Assembly: GCA_028095005.1 (NCBI GenBank)
Contig: CM051463.1
Coordinates: 78,273,652-78,337,651 of the forward strand
Length of the DNA stretch: 64,000 nt
Direction: 5' to 3'
Source of the DNA: Rhynchospora pubera
Taxonomy: Eukaryota > Streptophyta > Magnoliopsida > Poales > Cyperaceae
Position 1 is the first letter of the stretch. The number at the start of each line of letters is the position of its first letter. Shown piece by piece: positions 23,183 to 34,123 of this stretch. The translations under genes and the position numbers were made by a program. The notes below the pieces were generated by a model. It was not told the origin of the DNA, did no database searches, and was given only the letters and a program-made list of their open reading frames with translations.

Positions 23183-23554
23183 CTACTTATTCATAATAGC
23201 CTCCAAAATGGAGAAGGTGAAAGCATTGAGATCAAGCTCGTCAGTTCGCAGGATGTATCCCTCACCATACTCTTCCACTTGATGAGCACCAACGCCGTTG
23301 CCCTCACCGGACACTCCAGATCTTCCACTGCCTTCGTTGGCAACTCCACTACCAGCCTCGGCACCTCCCAGGTTGAGATTTTGGAAGTGACTGTGAAGGT
23401 TACTTTCAAACCATGAGCGTGAGATCAAGATGTTTGCCACTGCCTCTGGCACCTCCATTTGATCAGATCCGTACCAGAACTTGTCAGACCTTCCCGCTCC
23501 CCAACCTCCACCGCTACTTCCTTTTCCACTGCAGCCTCCTCCTCCTCCTCCCAT
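23183..23554 (-). CDS. Small glycine-rich protein, copy 2 (extended)
   Basis: Single exon encoding 123 residues, the longest of the three paralogues. The Gly-rich N-terminus is short (residues 1-21, MGGGGGGCSG). The conserved tail motif appears at residues 31-61 in altered form (ISRSWFESNLHSHFQNL). After a Gly/Ala/Ser linker, a second, more decayed copy of the same motif appears at residues 92-121 (GEGYILRTDELDLNAFTFSI). The lysine pairs of copy 3 are missing from the Gly region. This looks like an internal duplication followed by divergence. The start matches the MGGxGG pattern of the family. The promoter module is well kept, with a good TATA at 23651-23663. Confidence 0.7.
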   Translation of the reverse strand: MGGGGGGCSGKGSSGGGWGAGRSDKFWYGSDQMEVPEAVANILISRSWFESNLHSHFQNLNLGGAEAGSGVANEGSGRSGVSGEGNGVGAHQVEEYGEGYILRTDELDLNAFTFSILEAIMNK

Positions 23555-23650
23555 TTTCTGAGTTTACCTTTTATTATTATTTTTTTGAAATGATACTTTG
23601 TTTTATTTTTCTGACGACGGTATAGGCATTGTTACCCGTGCGAAAGCTTC

Positions 23651-23775
23651 ATAAATAAATATAGCAGCGAGCACGAAGCAGGTGACGACGTGGCATCCAA
23701 TTGTGCCTCCAGCAGCTGGGCTCGTGCCGCGGTGTACCAGGCTACCTCCACTTGCCTGCTCCCGTGGCAAACATG
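23651..23775 (-). promoter_or_regulatory. Promoter of glycine-rich gene 2
   Basis: A minus-strand TATA (TATATTTATTTAT, 23651-23663) lies about 100 bp before the ATG. Upstream is the module shared by all three paralogues ('gcgagcacgaagcagg', 'cagctgggctcgtg'). Only here does it contain an ACGTGGC core (plus strand near 23689), the classical ABRE element, suggesting abscisic-acid or stress response by inference. Confidence 0.6.
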
Positions 23776-23807
23776 CATGAACTAAAAAAAAAGTAATCAA
23801 TATTAAA

Positions 23808-23810
<3 letters not shown>

Positions 23811-23848
<38 letters not shown>
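23811..23848. repeat. (TAA)n microsatellite
   Basis: About a dozen ATA/TAA repeats upstream of glycine-rich gene 2. Confidence 0.9.
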
Positions 23849-23852
<4 letters not shown>

Positions 23853-24057
23853 TGGTGAGATGATTATAAAATAATAACAATTGCGGGAGTAGGTAGTTGT
23901 GCAGTGCAGGACTTCATGACACAATAAACATATAAAATAGAAAAAAAAAACTTTTTATTCTAATCATAAATTCAGTTACCACCGTACTAAGAAAATCATT
24001 TTGCTTTAATTAATTTAGTGTCATCATAACACATACACTATAGATGAACCAAGTGAA

Positions 24058-25574
24058 GTGATCGTTGGCAAAACCTAGATCAAGATAAAATCTCGAGTCT
24101 ACCGATCTAATCGTTTGTGGTACAGTTTGAGGGTCGAATCCACAGGGACGGTACAATTGATTACCATATTTATTTCCTCACGAAATCTAGACAAGCAATT
24201 TTATTATTTTTGGAATAAATAAATACAACTAACTAAATGCAATAAAGTAACGTGTTTTTGGGTGTTTTGATGATAAAATATGCAAAGTAATGTCTCAGGA
24301 AATTAGTTTCATCTATAATTAGGTCATGGAGTGTCAAACCGCCAACTTTCGTCGCTGGACTCGACTTATGCGGCACATAGAACCACCATTCGGCCTACCA
24401 TTTGGTCAGGACAGGCCGAACAGACAGCCGAATGGCTGCTTTAGACGTCGCGTACTCCGCCATATTCTTGATCCATACTTAATATCACGTGTTGTGAAGG
24501 GTTGGATGACAGTAACTAAACTCGCTAACCTATGATTTTCACCTTGGATTAGGGTTTGATACCATACTAATCTAACGCCTCTTGGATTGCTAACCTAACT
24601 TTCGTTGGTCAAATATACAAGTCCGTTTGTTGTGGTTCATTGAGACATCTAATTAATAGTTCGTTAATTAGAAATCTAGTCATACAACTCGATTGGTCAT
24701 CTTTCGATTTTAACCTATCTCGTGATATTGCCATTGTTTAACTTATTAATTCAATATTTAATTACCCCAACTAGATGTGCGCATTCACCAAGTCGTGTAT
24801 AGTGATCAACAAGCAAACAATAACAAGTAAGCATGCCAACAAACAAATCATAATGATACTAAGCACAAATCAAGTCTACAACATCCCTAATTAATAGATT
24901 GCTACTATATCCCTAACATAGTCGTAAAACACATAATAAATACTGTAATAAAAGATACAAATTCCACGAGTTTCGAATAGAACATAAAAAGGGAAGAATA
25001 CACCAGATAAACCTCCGTTTCGATGGCTCGAACTCGTGAAATCGTGGAGAAGATCAATCATACTGCTTTCGCTGCACAACTACTCCTCAAGGTCGCTGCT
25101 ATGGACTTACTTCGCTGTGTGAGGATGGAAACATGCAATCTCACGCCTTTCGGTGCGAGAACGGTGGTGGAAAGGGCTTCAAGAGGTGGGTCTATGGTAG
25201 GAGAACGTGGGGATCCATTCTCTCTGGTAGGGGAGAAGAATATATGGCAGTCTATAGGCGGCTAGGGCAGAGGAGGCCAGTTTCCATAGCAGAAACTTAC
25301 AAAAACAGAGGTGTTCTGCCAGGCATTCGGCCAAGGCCAGCCGAATGGTAGGCCGAATGACCTGTAAACAGTGCAAGCTGAGAGTCATGCGGGCCAGGAA
25401 TGAGCCATCTGGCTTGTAATAGGCTGGGGCACGCCAATTGGGGTCTCTCTCCATGCATCCAAGTGATTTCTTCGCGTGGTTTGTCCAAAAAGGTCCAATT
25501 GTTGCACTGTTTCCACCAAGTACCTACGAAAACAATGAAAAGCGGCGGCAGTACCAAATCCTAGCAAAAACGCA
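24058..25574. mobile_element. Possible non-autonomous LTR-type repeat
   Basis: A 1.5-kb block flanked by GTGAA (24053-24057 and 25575-25579), starting near TGATCGTTGGC and ending ...AACGCA. Near the left end is 'gggtcgaatccacaggga', a phrase I associate with repeated plant sequences of LTR/LARD type. The ORFs within lack any Gag or Pol motif. The TG...CA boundary is one base off the 5-bp repeat, so the limits are uncertain. Confidence 0.35.
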
Positions 25575-25659
25575 GTGAATTATATGAATTGAGTAGTGAT
25601 TTAGGTGCACAGTCCGGCCAAAATGTATATATAAATGCATGATATCATGAAGCTGTCAC

Positions 25660-25983
25660 TAGGGCTATTAATTTTCATCTGTTTCAGACGTTATCGTTCC
25701 GTCCCATCGAAAATGAAACGAAAATGAAAAAATAGAGAGTTTCGTTTCTAAAAACAGAACGGAACGACAAATATTTGTGAATGTTATTGAAACGGAACGA
25801 AATGAAATACGAAAATGAATTGAAATCAATGATAAATGATAGACGAAACGATAAACGAAATAATTTTTTATTTCGTTGAATAAAACAAAACAGAAACAAA
25901 ATTTTTGAATGTTTCGTTATATGAAACGGAATGAAAACGAAAATACTGATTTCCGTGTCCGTTTTGCACGGTTGACAACCTGG
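25660..25983. mobile_element. hAT-like MITE with 8-bp duplication
   Basis: The ends TAGGGCTATTAA and (complement) CCAGGTTGTCAA are flanked by an exact 8-bp duplication GCTGTCAC (25652-25659 and 25984-25991). The interior is rich in 'gaaacg' motifs in both orientations. No coding sequence. Confidence 0.8.
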
Positions 25984-28662
25984 GCTGTCACACACAACTT
26001 TTTGCTCTCACGAATTTGTTATTCCTTCGTAAAGATTAAAGAAGCAAATTAAGAAATCTCAATTATCTTTTCTGAGCACAATTGCACAAGTCATTGGGCC
26101 CACTATTTTCATTACCTTTCCAAATGTTTTCTCTCTTTATTTTTAAAGGCCCACGGGCCACCAATACTGGTTTTAACGGAGGTGATGTGCGCACGGTTGC
26201 CGAAAAATTTTAAAATAATATTAAAATAATATAAAATATTAATAATAATATCTAATATATGTGATTTATAAATATAATATCGTAATTACGGAATCTGAGA
26301 TTCCGAACCTCATTACGGTTTCTGGAATCCGTAACAGACTAGTTACAGAATCCCAGTTGCTATGTAATTTCCTGAATGAAATTAATTCTTTTGCAGCAAC
26401 CCTTTGTTATGTAACCAAAACTTACCAAGTGCAATCTCAGTTCGACCCTGAAAAAGAAATTATCCTTAATTAGCTAGAATTGATCTCAAATTCTCAATTA
26501 AGCTCCTGTATTGTAAAAAAACGAAAAATTTGGCTTGGCTGTCAAATTGGTAAAATACATGTACCCGGTAAATTTTGTGTGGTTGAATTGTGTCGTAAAT
26601 TTGATTTAATTACAGAAATCACACAATTGAAAGTTTCTTCACATCGATCATGCGTGATCCTTTATTTTCTATTAATTTCTTTGCCTCATGATATCATTTA
26701 ATTAATATCAAGTTAGGAATGTGTTATGACCATTAATTAATTTCTTAATTTTGAGATTATAAATATTTTATTATGGTCACCTCGTGACATAAATTTGGAT
26801 GCATATAATTATTTCTCCATCAAGGACCCATTAGATATTATAATTCTCACTAAGAAATTAAGAAATACGAATGTCATCTTGATATATATTATTGATAATT
26901 AATTAATAGTATAAGTTCTAGATATTTGAATAATTATATTTATAACATTGATTAAGATAGGTGTTTCATGATAATATCACAAATGCACATTACTTATCTA
27001 TAATTATAAACATCTCAGATTTTAAATATAATATTATTTCTGACACTGCTGATGACAGAGACACAATCCATACAGTATGTCAGGTGGATAGATCCAAGTC
27101 CAATGTCATCAGTGATCTGTGAAAAATGTTCATGCATTAATCTACATTCTAGTCATTCTTTTATCGCTTAGTATTTCATGCTAGTGATGATTTATCACAA
27201 CACTAACAAATCCAATATTGTGGTAACATAGGATCAAATGTTGCCTTTATTTTTAATTCTCTGATAACCTTGATCGCCAAGTTGGTCAGGTTCATGAATT
27301 GTCTGCTCAAGTTCTCAAGGAGCCCATTTGTATCACTATTTGTTTCTTTCAAACTAATTAACTTGTGCATACAACTTAGATGAGATTTCCGCAGCTACTT
27401 TTAATGATTTCTCAACACTGTGCAACTTTGTCGAAAAGATCAGCTTCATCTCGCCAGGGATAGCCTGGTTTATCATGCAAAATATAACACGTTGAATTAT
27501 CCAGATTCATCGTATTATATTACTTAAAAATAACATTCTAGATTTTCAAAAAACTTTCTAAATCGCTAGGACTAACATTTTTACTCTGAATAATTAATCC
27601 TTATTTTATTCTTAGACTATTTAGACGATCCAAACGTCCCTAGACCTGATAACGGAAGATCCGTTAGTCATTTTCCTTCTACGTTCTGTTTCAACAGAAC
27701 ATATAACGGCACATATTTTTATTTCGTTTTCGAAACGAAAAATATTTCGTGACACGTTTGTATGAAATACAGTTCAAATTTAGTCATTCCGTCAAAAACG
27801 AAAGGACTCACAAAAGTTTTAGTGTGTCCGTCGATGAAACGGAACGAAAATAAAATGAGTCATTAGTTCCGTTGCCGTTTGACACATCATGCAGCCCTGG
27901 CATAAAGTATTTTCAGCAATGCGCTTCTTTGGCTCACTTCAACTAACATATTTTTAAATTAAAAAATAGTGTGCTTTCTATAAAATAAAATCATTTAGAA
28001 GCGACCTCACGACTGTATGAATATTTGACTAGTACGATCATATACAGTCATACTCATACAGACTCATAATTAAGCTCTTGTTGTCGACCGATCGACATTC
28101 GGCAAAAAGACCTACACCAAAATTTTAATTCAAACTTTTAATATTGATGGTATTAAAACTTCTTTTAGGCCACATCGATCATATACGATATGACATCTAT
28201 ATTGATGTAATTAATATCAGTACGTAGATTTACGATAGACTGTTGTTTCTTCAAAAAAAGAATAAACGGCCCGTTTTTATATTTATATTTTCAAATTGGC
28301 AAATGAATACAGATCATATATATATATAATCTAGCTAAAGATTCACATGCGACCAAATATTTTGTTGCTCATCCTCGCACACATTAAAGTTTAAAAAGAT
28401 TTAAACAGATTGAGTAATATACAAATACAAGCTCGCACAGATAGCACACAAGTCGGTACTTTCTATACATAACAAAAAAAAAAAAACCGGGCTATATGTG
28501 CATCACACTTCGCGCAACACCCACAAGTCCACAAGAGTATTCGAGATCCTAAACCACCCATCCGCAAACCTAACTGTGAAAACTCACAAAAGCATGTGTA
28601 TAATTTACTAGCTAGATTTTATAAACCCAAACTATACACACACTATTCTACACACAAGTCAT
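25984..28662. other. Intergenic, one further hAT-like remnant
   Basis: Mostly AT-rich without genes. At about 27640-27895 a segment with 'acggaacgaaa' motifs and a right end 'catgcagccctg' resembles hAT non-autonomous elements (compare 25660-25983); its left end and duplication are unclear. From 28360 the sequence resembles the 3' flanks of the other glycine-rich genes. Confidence 0.45.
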
Positions 28663-28929
28663 TCACTTCTTATCACTACCATGATGATGAAGATCATGGA
28701 AGTAACCCTGCGGGTTACTTTCAAACTCCGATCTAGAGATATACCCCTCTGCGCCGGGGGCTTTCATTTCGTCTGAGCCCCGGCTCCCTCCGCCAGATCT
28801 TGCCCCTCCCCCACCACCTCCTCCTTTGCCACCACCTCCTCCACCCTTGCCACCTCCGCCCCCTCCACCTTTGCCACCACCTCCACTGCCTCCGCCTTTA
28901 CCTCCGGTGCCTCCACCTTTTCCTCCCAT
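28663..28929 (-). CDS. Small glycine-rich protein, copy 3
   Basis: Single exon encoding 88 residues. Residues 1-52 are regular GGGKGGGG-type repeats with Lys at intervals; residues 53-88 hold the tail MKAPGAEGYISRSEFESNPQ, then a GYFHDLHHHG-like end and Lys-Lys. This is the best-preserved member of the trio and the likely reference copy. No signal peptide or membrane helix is visible. The regular codon repetition in the Gly-rich part (GGT/GGA with AAA/AAG) makes length change by slippage likely, which may explain the different lengths of the three copies. The function of the family is unknown to me; the tail, not the Gly region, is the conserved unit. Confidence 0.8.
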   Translation of the reverse strand: MGGKGGGTGGKGGGSGGGGKGGGGGGGKGGGGGGKGGGGGGGARSGGGSRGSDEMKAPGAEGYISRSEFESNPQGYFHDLHHHGSDKK

Positions 28930-29061
28930 TGTCTTTGGCAGACCCTATAGTAAGAAAGTTACTTTGAAAATTAAGAGCTCTTGGTTATCACACTAGCTAG
29001 TTTTGGGATGACAAACCTATATGTACGAACGTCCTGGCGTAATTAGGAAGAGGTGAATGCT

Positions 29062-29185
29062 ACTTATAACAGCAGCAAGCAGCAAGCAGGTGACTAGGTG
29101 GCTTCCAGATGTTCCGCCAACAGCTGGGCTCATTCTCCGTTGCACCACGCTGTCCAAACTTGCTTGTTTCCGTGGCATGCATGCA
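29062..29185 (-). promoter_or_regulatory. Promoter module of glycine-rich gene 3
   Basis: A minus-strand TATA-like GTTATAAGTA (29064-29070) lies about 135 bp before the ATG. Upstream are the shared blocks (plus strand 'agcagcaagcaggtgac', 'ccaacagctgggctcat', 'cttgcttgtttccgtggca'). The ACGTGGC core of gene 2 is AGGTGGC here. Confidence 0.55.
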
Positions 29186-29422
29186 TGAAGTACGTTGCAC
29201 GAAAAGATCAGATCAAGATCATGACATCATCTTCGTCATCGATCGTCATTGTTTTATTATTATCATGCATGCATGCAGCATGCCACAAAGTGCGAACAAT
29301 GGTTATATCAAACTGTGTTCATAACTTCATATATCAAAATCGATCAGATAATATTGCCGGCTGATGATGAGAATCCTTTTGCCAATTGGGGGAAAAACAA
29401 AGTACAAACTGATCATATATCA

Positions 29423-29423
<1 letters not shown>

Positions 29424-29513
<90 letters not shown>

Positions 29514-29515
29514 TT
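29424..29515. repeat. (TTA)n microsatellite
   Basis: About 30 uninterrupted TTA repeats. The poly-Tyr frame through it is an artefact. Confidence 0.95.
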
Positions 29516-29937
29516 GACATAGTGCGGAAGTAATGTGATATTGTCATACTTCTTTTATTAATTAGCCCACAAACTTATAATAATAGTTGACTATTTTTCA
29601 GCAATTTAAAGAAAATGATAAATTATATTTTTGAAAGCATTAAAAATTATGGTAAAGATTATGACGATTTATTATGTAATATACAATTTTAATTATAAAT
29701 TTCACCAATTTAAAAAATATATAATTGACCTATCCTAAAAAGGTAATGTCTAGAACTATGTTTTATGTTTTACAGTAATTAATAATTAATAATCAACAAT
29801 AATAACTTTAAAATTCTGATGTATGACATTTGGAACATGATCTATACTATGTAAATATCGCGGGCATAAAGAATGATGAAATTAATTTGATGTAAAATTT
29901 ATCATTCATCAAAGATTTCAATTCTGTAATATTTGTG

Positions 29938-30314
29938 GAGAAAACCTATGGTGCATACTAAAGTACAGGAGCTTCGGTGAATACTGATCCAAATTTTTGG
30001 ATGTGCTTCAATATGACCGATCCAAACCTTCTAATATGATCTCTTTATTGAAATCTCCTTGCCAACAAAATTTTACATTTTTTTTAATTTTTAAATTTTT
30101 TTTCGGATTTTTTAAAACTGTTATTTTTTAACGGTTCAGAAAAAAATAGGTTAGTGATTTTCTAAAATTCGAAAAAAAACTTAAAAAATTTCGAAAAATA
30201 TGTAAAATTTGGTCGAAGGAGAGATTATAATATGGAGATCATATTGGACGGTTTGAATTGGTCATTTTGAAGTAGATCCAAAAACTTAGATTAGTATGCA
30301 CCATAGGTTTTCTC
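29938..30314. mobile_element. Mutator-like MITE with 9-bp duplication
   Basis: The ends GAGAAAACCTATGGTGCATA and perfect complement are flanked by an exact ATATTTGTG at 29929-29937 and 30315-30323. The 377-bp element is an inverted repeat throughout. The interior is shared with the elements at 2386, 9535 and 22072. The 9-bp duplication places this interior family among Mutator-like elements. Confidence 0.9.
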
Positions 30315-30323
30315 ATATTTGTG

Positions 30324-31011
30324 CATGTAATAATAATTGAATATATATTAATTATCATTTAAATAAAATCAAATTTTAAATATGTTCATCATGATATAAA
30401 AAAAGCGTTTATCCAAATATTTTATATTACTTTACAAAGGCCAACACTATATTCATAAGTTTTGTAATAAATTTATAATTTTTTGCGTTAATTTGTGACT
30501 GTCAAACTAATCATTAATTATGTCAATAGTACATATTTCATACATATATTTTATAACAAATTAATAAATAAAATGAATAATTAAATAATTATATCCTAAT
30601 CAAGGAAACACGAGCATGACAAAAAAATATTAAAACTAAACAAATAATAGTATTACAATCCTTATCTGAAACAGACATATGGATCATCTCCGTTGATTGC
30701 TTCGTCTATATTTTTAACTATTCATGATTGTTTCAAATCTTGATTGATCAACACAAATCGTTCCATAATTGGTGAATCATGCTATATCTATCATTAAAAA
30801 TCAAATAAATATACTCCATTGATTCTCCGATGGGCCTTCGAGATTTTATATGGATCGACTTCTAAGTTCTAACCTTGTCCCGGAAGGCTAAGTCCTTCTG
30901 ATTGTGGACTATAACAATGTTCCTGATCCCACTTTGATCAATACTGATCCTAATTCGGCCCAAATTGAACGTGTTTGTCGTTTAGTTTCGTCCTTGGAGC
31001 GATTAATTAAA
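30324..31011. other. Intergenic with possible coding remnant
   Basis: AT-rich. Codons read from about 30907 on plus (DYNNVPDPTLINTDPNS, then IERVCRLVSSLERLI) look protein-like and are GC-richer than the surroundings. They run into the MULE-like element at 31022. Possibly a decayed exon; no start, splice site or family can be assigned. Confidence 0.3.
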
Positions 31012-31357
31012 TTTTTCTTTTTGGAAAATTTTTTCTGTGTTCCTCAGACCTACAAAATGGAGCATTTATCCGAAAGTACAAATTCGTGATTTTGCCCCCC
31101 TAAAGTTGGGATTGTCTCTATATATGCCACTCTTCCCTTTTTACAATATAAATAACATTTAAATAATAAAATTATTTTTTGCTGACCATTATACCCTTAG
31201 ATCCAGAACCATTCGATTGAAACCTGAATCAAACCCGGATCCCACCAATGAACCCACTCAATTAAGATTGAACTTCGCCTCTTCTTCTTCTCTCACTGAT
31301 CGGGAAATTGATGGGCTTAATGAGTAGCGGGAGACCTAAACCCTAGCTCTCGCCTAG

Positions 31358-33450
31358 ATGTCACTGCAGCCTTCTCCATCGCCTCCATTGCCTCCATCAC
31401 CCCTCACTACAAACCTTCTCCACTCTAACTTAGCCTTCCTCCACTATCGCCTTGCCTCTCTTTCTAAACCCAACCTTCCTTCATCGCTCCTCAGTTTCTA
31501 CTCCGTCGCTTTGGCACTCTCCACCATGTCGTCTGATAGGAAATGCATAATTTTTAATTTTTGTGCTAATTACACTTAATTTAGCAATTAAAACATCATA
31601 CACAATAGGATATAGTGTTTAAGCTCATTAACACAAAGAGAAGGGGTGGAAATTATATCTCTCTTGATATAGCAATCAAGAGGCTCGATCCTACGACTTA
31701 GAAATCGATGGGGTGCTCTCCAAACACCTCCAAATCGCCCGCCTCGAGTCCACTAAGGTATTAACCAAGTTATTCTCGAATCGTGCTAGCGATGAGAATA
31801 ACAAGTCTAATCCCAAAGCTTTCCCTTTCTTCAATTAATTCACCAATTAATTTGTGGAAGAGAGAGCTCAACACATGAGCAATTGTGTGGAGAGATGAGA
31901 GGAAGAGATGCGCCAAAAGAGGGGAGAAGGTGGCGGCTAGGAGAGGAAGAGAGAGAGCCATCCAAGGAGCCTCCATATAGGTCCTTATATAGCCTCCAAA
32001 CTCTAGCACAAAGTTCACACTAATTACAAGTGTGCCACCCACCTACCACCCTAATAGGGCCGGCCTTCTAGTGGGCCTAGATGGGCCATTAGCTCATCTC
32101 CATTTAGACCTTAATTCTATTAATTAAAGGCCCCATACAATTACTATTAATTAGACATTTAATTTACCAATAAATAAAGACCCAATTAACTTAAATAAAT
32201 TAAGTGTGTTGTTTATAAATAATTATTAACTTAATAATAATTATCTAGAGATTAGACAATGCACTAATTTTTTTCAATATGATCCATTTGACTTCATTAA
32301 TTATAACGGTCCACAACGGTATATAATTAATTAATCAACTTATCATATTTTTGCAATACTCACTGTTGCAAATAAATAAAATAATGCACGTATGGTTAAA
32401 CATCTTGTTATGTGTGACCCTTTGAGGATTTATGCTATGTTGGACATGAAATTAAATTATTATTTAATTCCAATAAGCATAATCGGTATCTAGCAACACG
32501 TTATGATTCCCAATTCGCATATATAATGTACTGTTACAATATTTAAATCCTGCATAAGAGAATAAAAGTATTTATCTATTTTGATTCTTATGTCACACGA
32601 TATAATCGTATAATCCAAGATAGGAATGTGTCATTCTTGCAGATTATACGTTTCTTGATCTAGAGTTGATCGCCTAGTTGCGCGCATACGATCCAACTTC
32701 ATAAAGGGGCCCAAACAGATATCGTCACTCACTAATTGAATTAATGAGGGACATACGGTTTTCTTGATGATTAGCTTTTCCCCGCACGATTCAAGAGAAC
32801 ATAAATAAAGTCCGTATAGCAGTCCTTATCGGGAATCAGTGGTAGACAATATTTATTGAACCTATCCTCATGTGAAAAAGATAAACATCTCAAAGTTAGA
32901 ACCAAAATCATAACGAAATAAATAATGACACATAACACAATTCATATATTTATTTCGTTGGGTCAAGTCCTGTACTATGTTCCATAACATATACATATGC
33001 AATTAAGTCGGTAACTCTTTACCTCTGATTTGTAGAACTTAATTATCACTTAACTTGCATACTAATCTTATATGATAATTAATGTTCCTTGTTAATTATT
33101 AAGATTATGGACCGTTTAGATTTATTATTGTCATTCTAAAGAATGATCCACAGAGATCTACAATTCAGATCTTCAACCTGAATGATCTGTCAATAATAAA
33201 CCTAGGAACAAATGATAAAATTATCATTCATAACATAAACTAATATTTAAGTCATTAAATTATTGACTTCTAGGACATAACTCCAACAGCATCCTTGCTC
33301 GAGCATATCAGAAACCTTCTCTCATTCAGTTTCGTCGAGCATCGGCCCCCAGTGGAGGAAACCCTCTCCGCCATGATTGTTGCTCTGTTAGTTCTGGTCA
33401 AAACACAATATATACCACAAACAATCCACCATTTATGCAATAGTTTGTGA
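31358..33450 (+). pseudogene. Exon inside MULE, split by solo LTR
   Basis: The first part, 31358-31533, begins MSLQPSPSPPLPPSPL after a leader with 'aaaccctagctctcgcc' and encodes a Pro/Ser/Leu-rich start. The LTR at 31534-33288 interrupts it. Beyond the LTR and one copy of the target repeat, 33294-33450 continues in the same frame (SLLEHIRNLLSFSF, then VEHRPPVEETLSAM) to a TGA, 110 codons in total. The second part's codon quality argues that both halves were one exon. It may originally have continued through a splice site near 33390. I do not recognise the protein. As it stands the frame is destroyed after Ser-Ser-Asp. Confidence 0.5.
31534..33288 (-). mobile_element. Solo LTR, Ty1/copia-type
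   Basis: Read on minus, it begins TGTTGGAGTTATGTCCTAG, the start typical of Angela/BARE-like copia LTRs, and ends TATCA; the length is 1,755 bp, also usual for that group. A G/A-poor promoter-like part with TATATAAGG lies at about 31990 on minus. Flanks are TCGTC (31529-31533) and GCATC (33289-33293), matching at 3 of 5, so the duplication has decayed. Removing the LTR and one flank restores an open frame across the site, which supports these borders. No internal domain, hence a solo LTR. Confidence 0.65.
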
Positions 33451-34019
33451 AAACTTTACATTCAAACACAAGCAAAGAAAACAAAAAAAGGATGGAGTAA
33501 GAATTGTACAAAGTAGTACAATGAAAGAGGCAACATATCTATAGCGGATGCTAAGCGATGAGAGCAACGGGAGAAGAGAGACAGATGCTAAGCGAAAAGA
33601 GCAACGGTTAGTGCGAGATCGAAGTGAGCAAAAGCAGAGAGAAGAAGGACGACTAGGTGGCAAAGTGCAAGTGCGACTCAGGCGGAAGGTACGGCGGAAG
33701 GGCCAAGGAGAGTGACGAAGGCCGGGTTTGGTTGGTGCAAATTCTAGGTTTAGGGTTCATCACTAGCAGAGAGAAGAAGAGACGAAGATGGGCTGAGTGA
33801 GTAACTAGGTTTAGATCCAATCCATCCCAATCAACTGGGTCTTAGTGTTCACGAGAGAGAGAGAGTACAATTTGAATAGATCCAATCGATCCCAATCGAC
33901 TAAGTGCAGGGCTTAGTTGATCCAGGGTATAATGGTCCGATTTTTTTATTTTAATGTTAAAAAATTCATAAGATTAAAGATTGTGGCAGAAAGCCAGAAA
34001 CAAAAGAAATCTATGTTTT

Positions 34020-34038
34020 TTTGGGGGGGGGGGGGGGG
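34020..34038. repeat. Poly-G tract
   Basis: A run of about 17 G inside the right TIR of the MULE-like element. It corresponds to 'gccccccc' in the left TIR and has expanded. Confidence 0.8.
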
Positions 34039-34123
34039 CAAATAAGAAGTTTTACTTTCGGAGGGTAAATTTTCTAATTTTTCAGTTCTAAGCGGTATAG
34101 ACAAAATTTTTTCTTTTTCTTTT

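Larger units (their letters stand above)
31022..34113. mobile_element. MULE-like element carrying an exon and a solo LTR
   Basis: The two ends (TGGAAAATTTTTTCTG and, complemented, GAAAAAATTTTGTCTA) align without gaps and are followed inward by matching blocks ('atccgaaagtaca' / 'ctccgaaagtaaa', 'tttgccccc', 'gaccattataccct'). They are flanked by TTTTTCTTTT at 31012-31021 and 34114-34123. This 10-bp repeat is low in complexity, so support is moderate. It contains a coding exon broken by an LTR (31534-33288). Without the LTR the element would be about 1.34 kb. The combination suggests a Pack-MULE. Confidence 0.6.

Noticed and set aside
25023..25567. Frames on both strands around 25.0-25.6 kb
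   Set aside because: Inside the 1.5-kb repeat-like block; no Gag, Pol or host domain.
29249..29533. Open frame with a long poly-Tyr run
   Set aside because: Translation of a (TTA)n microsatellite.
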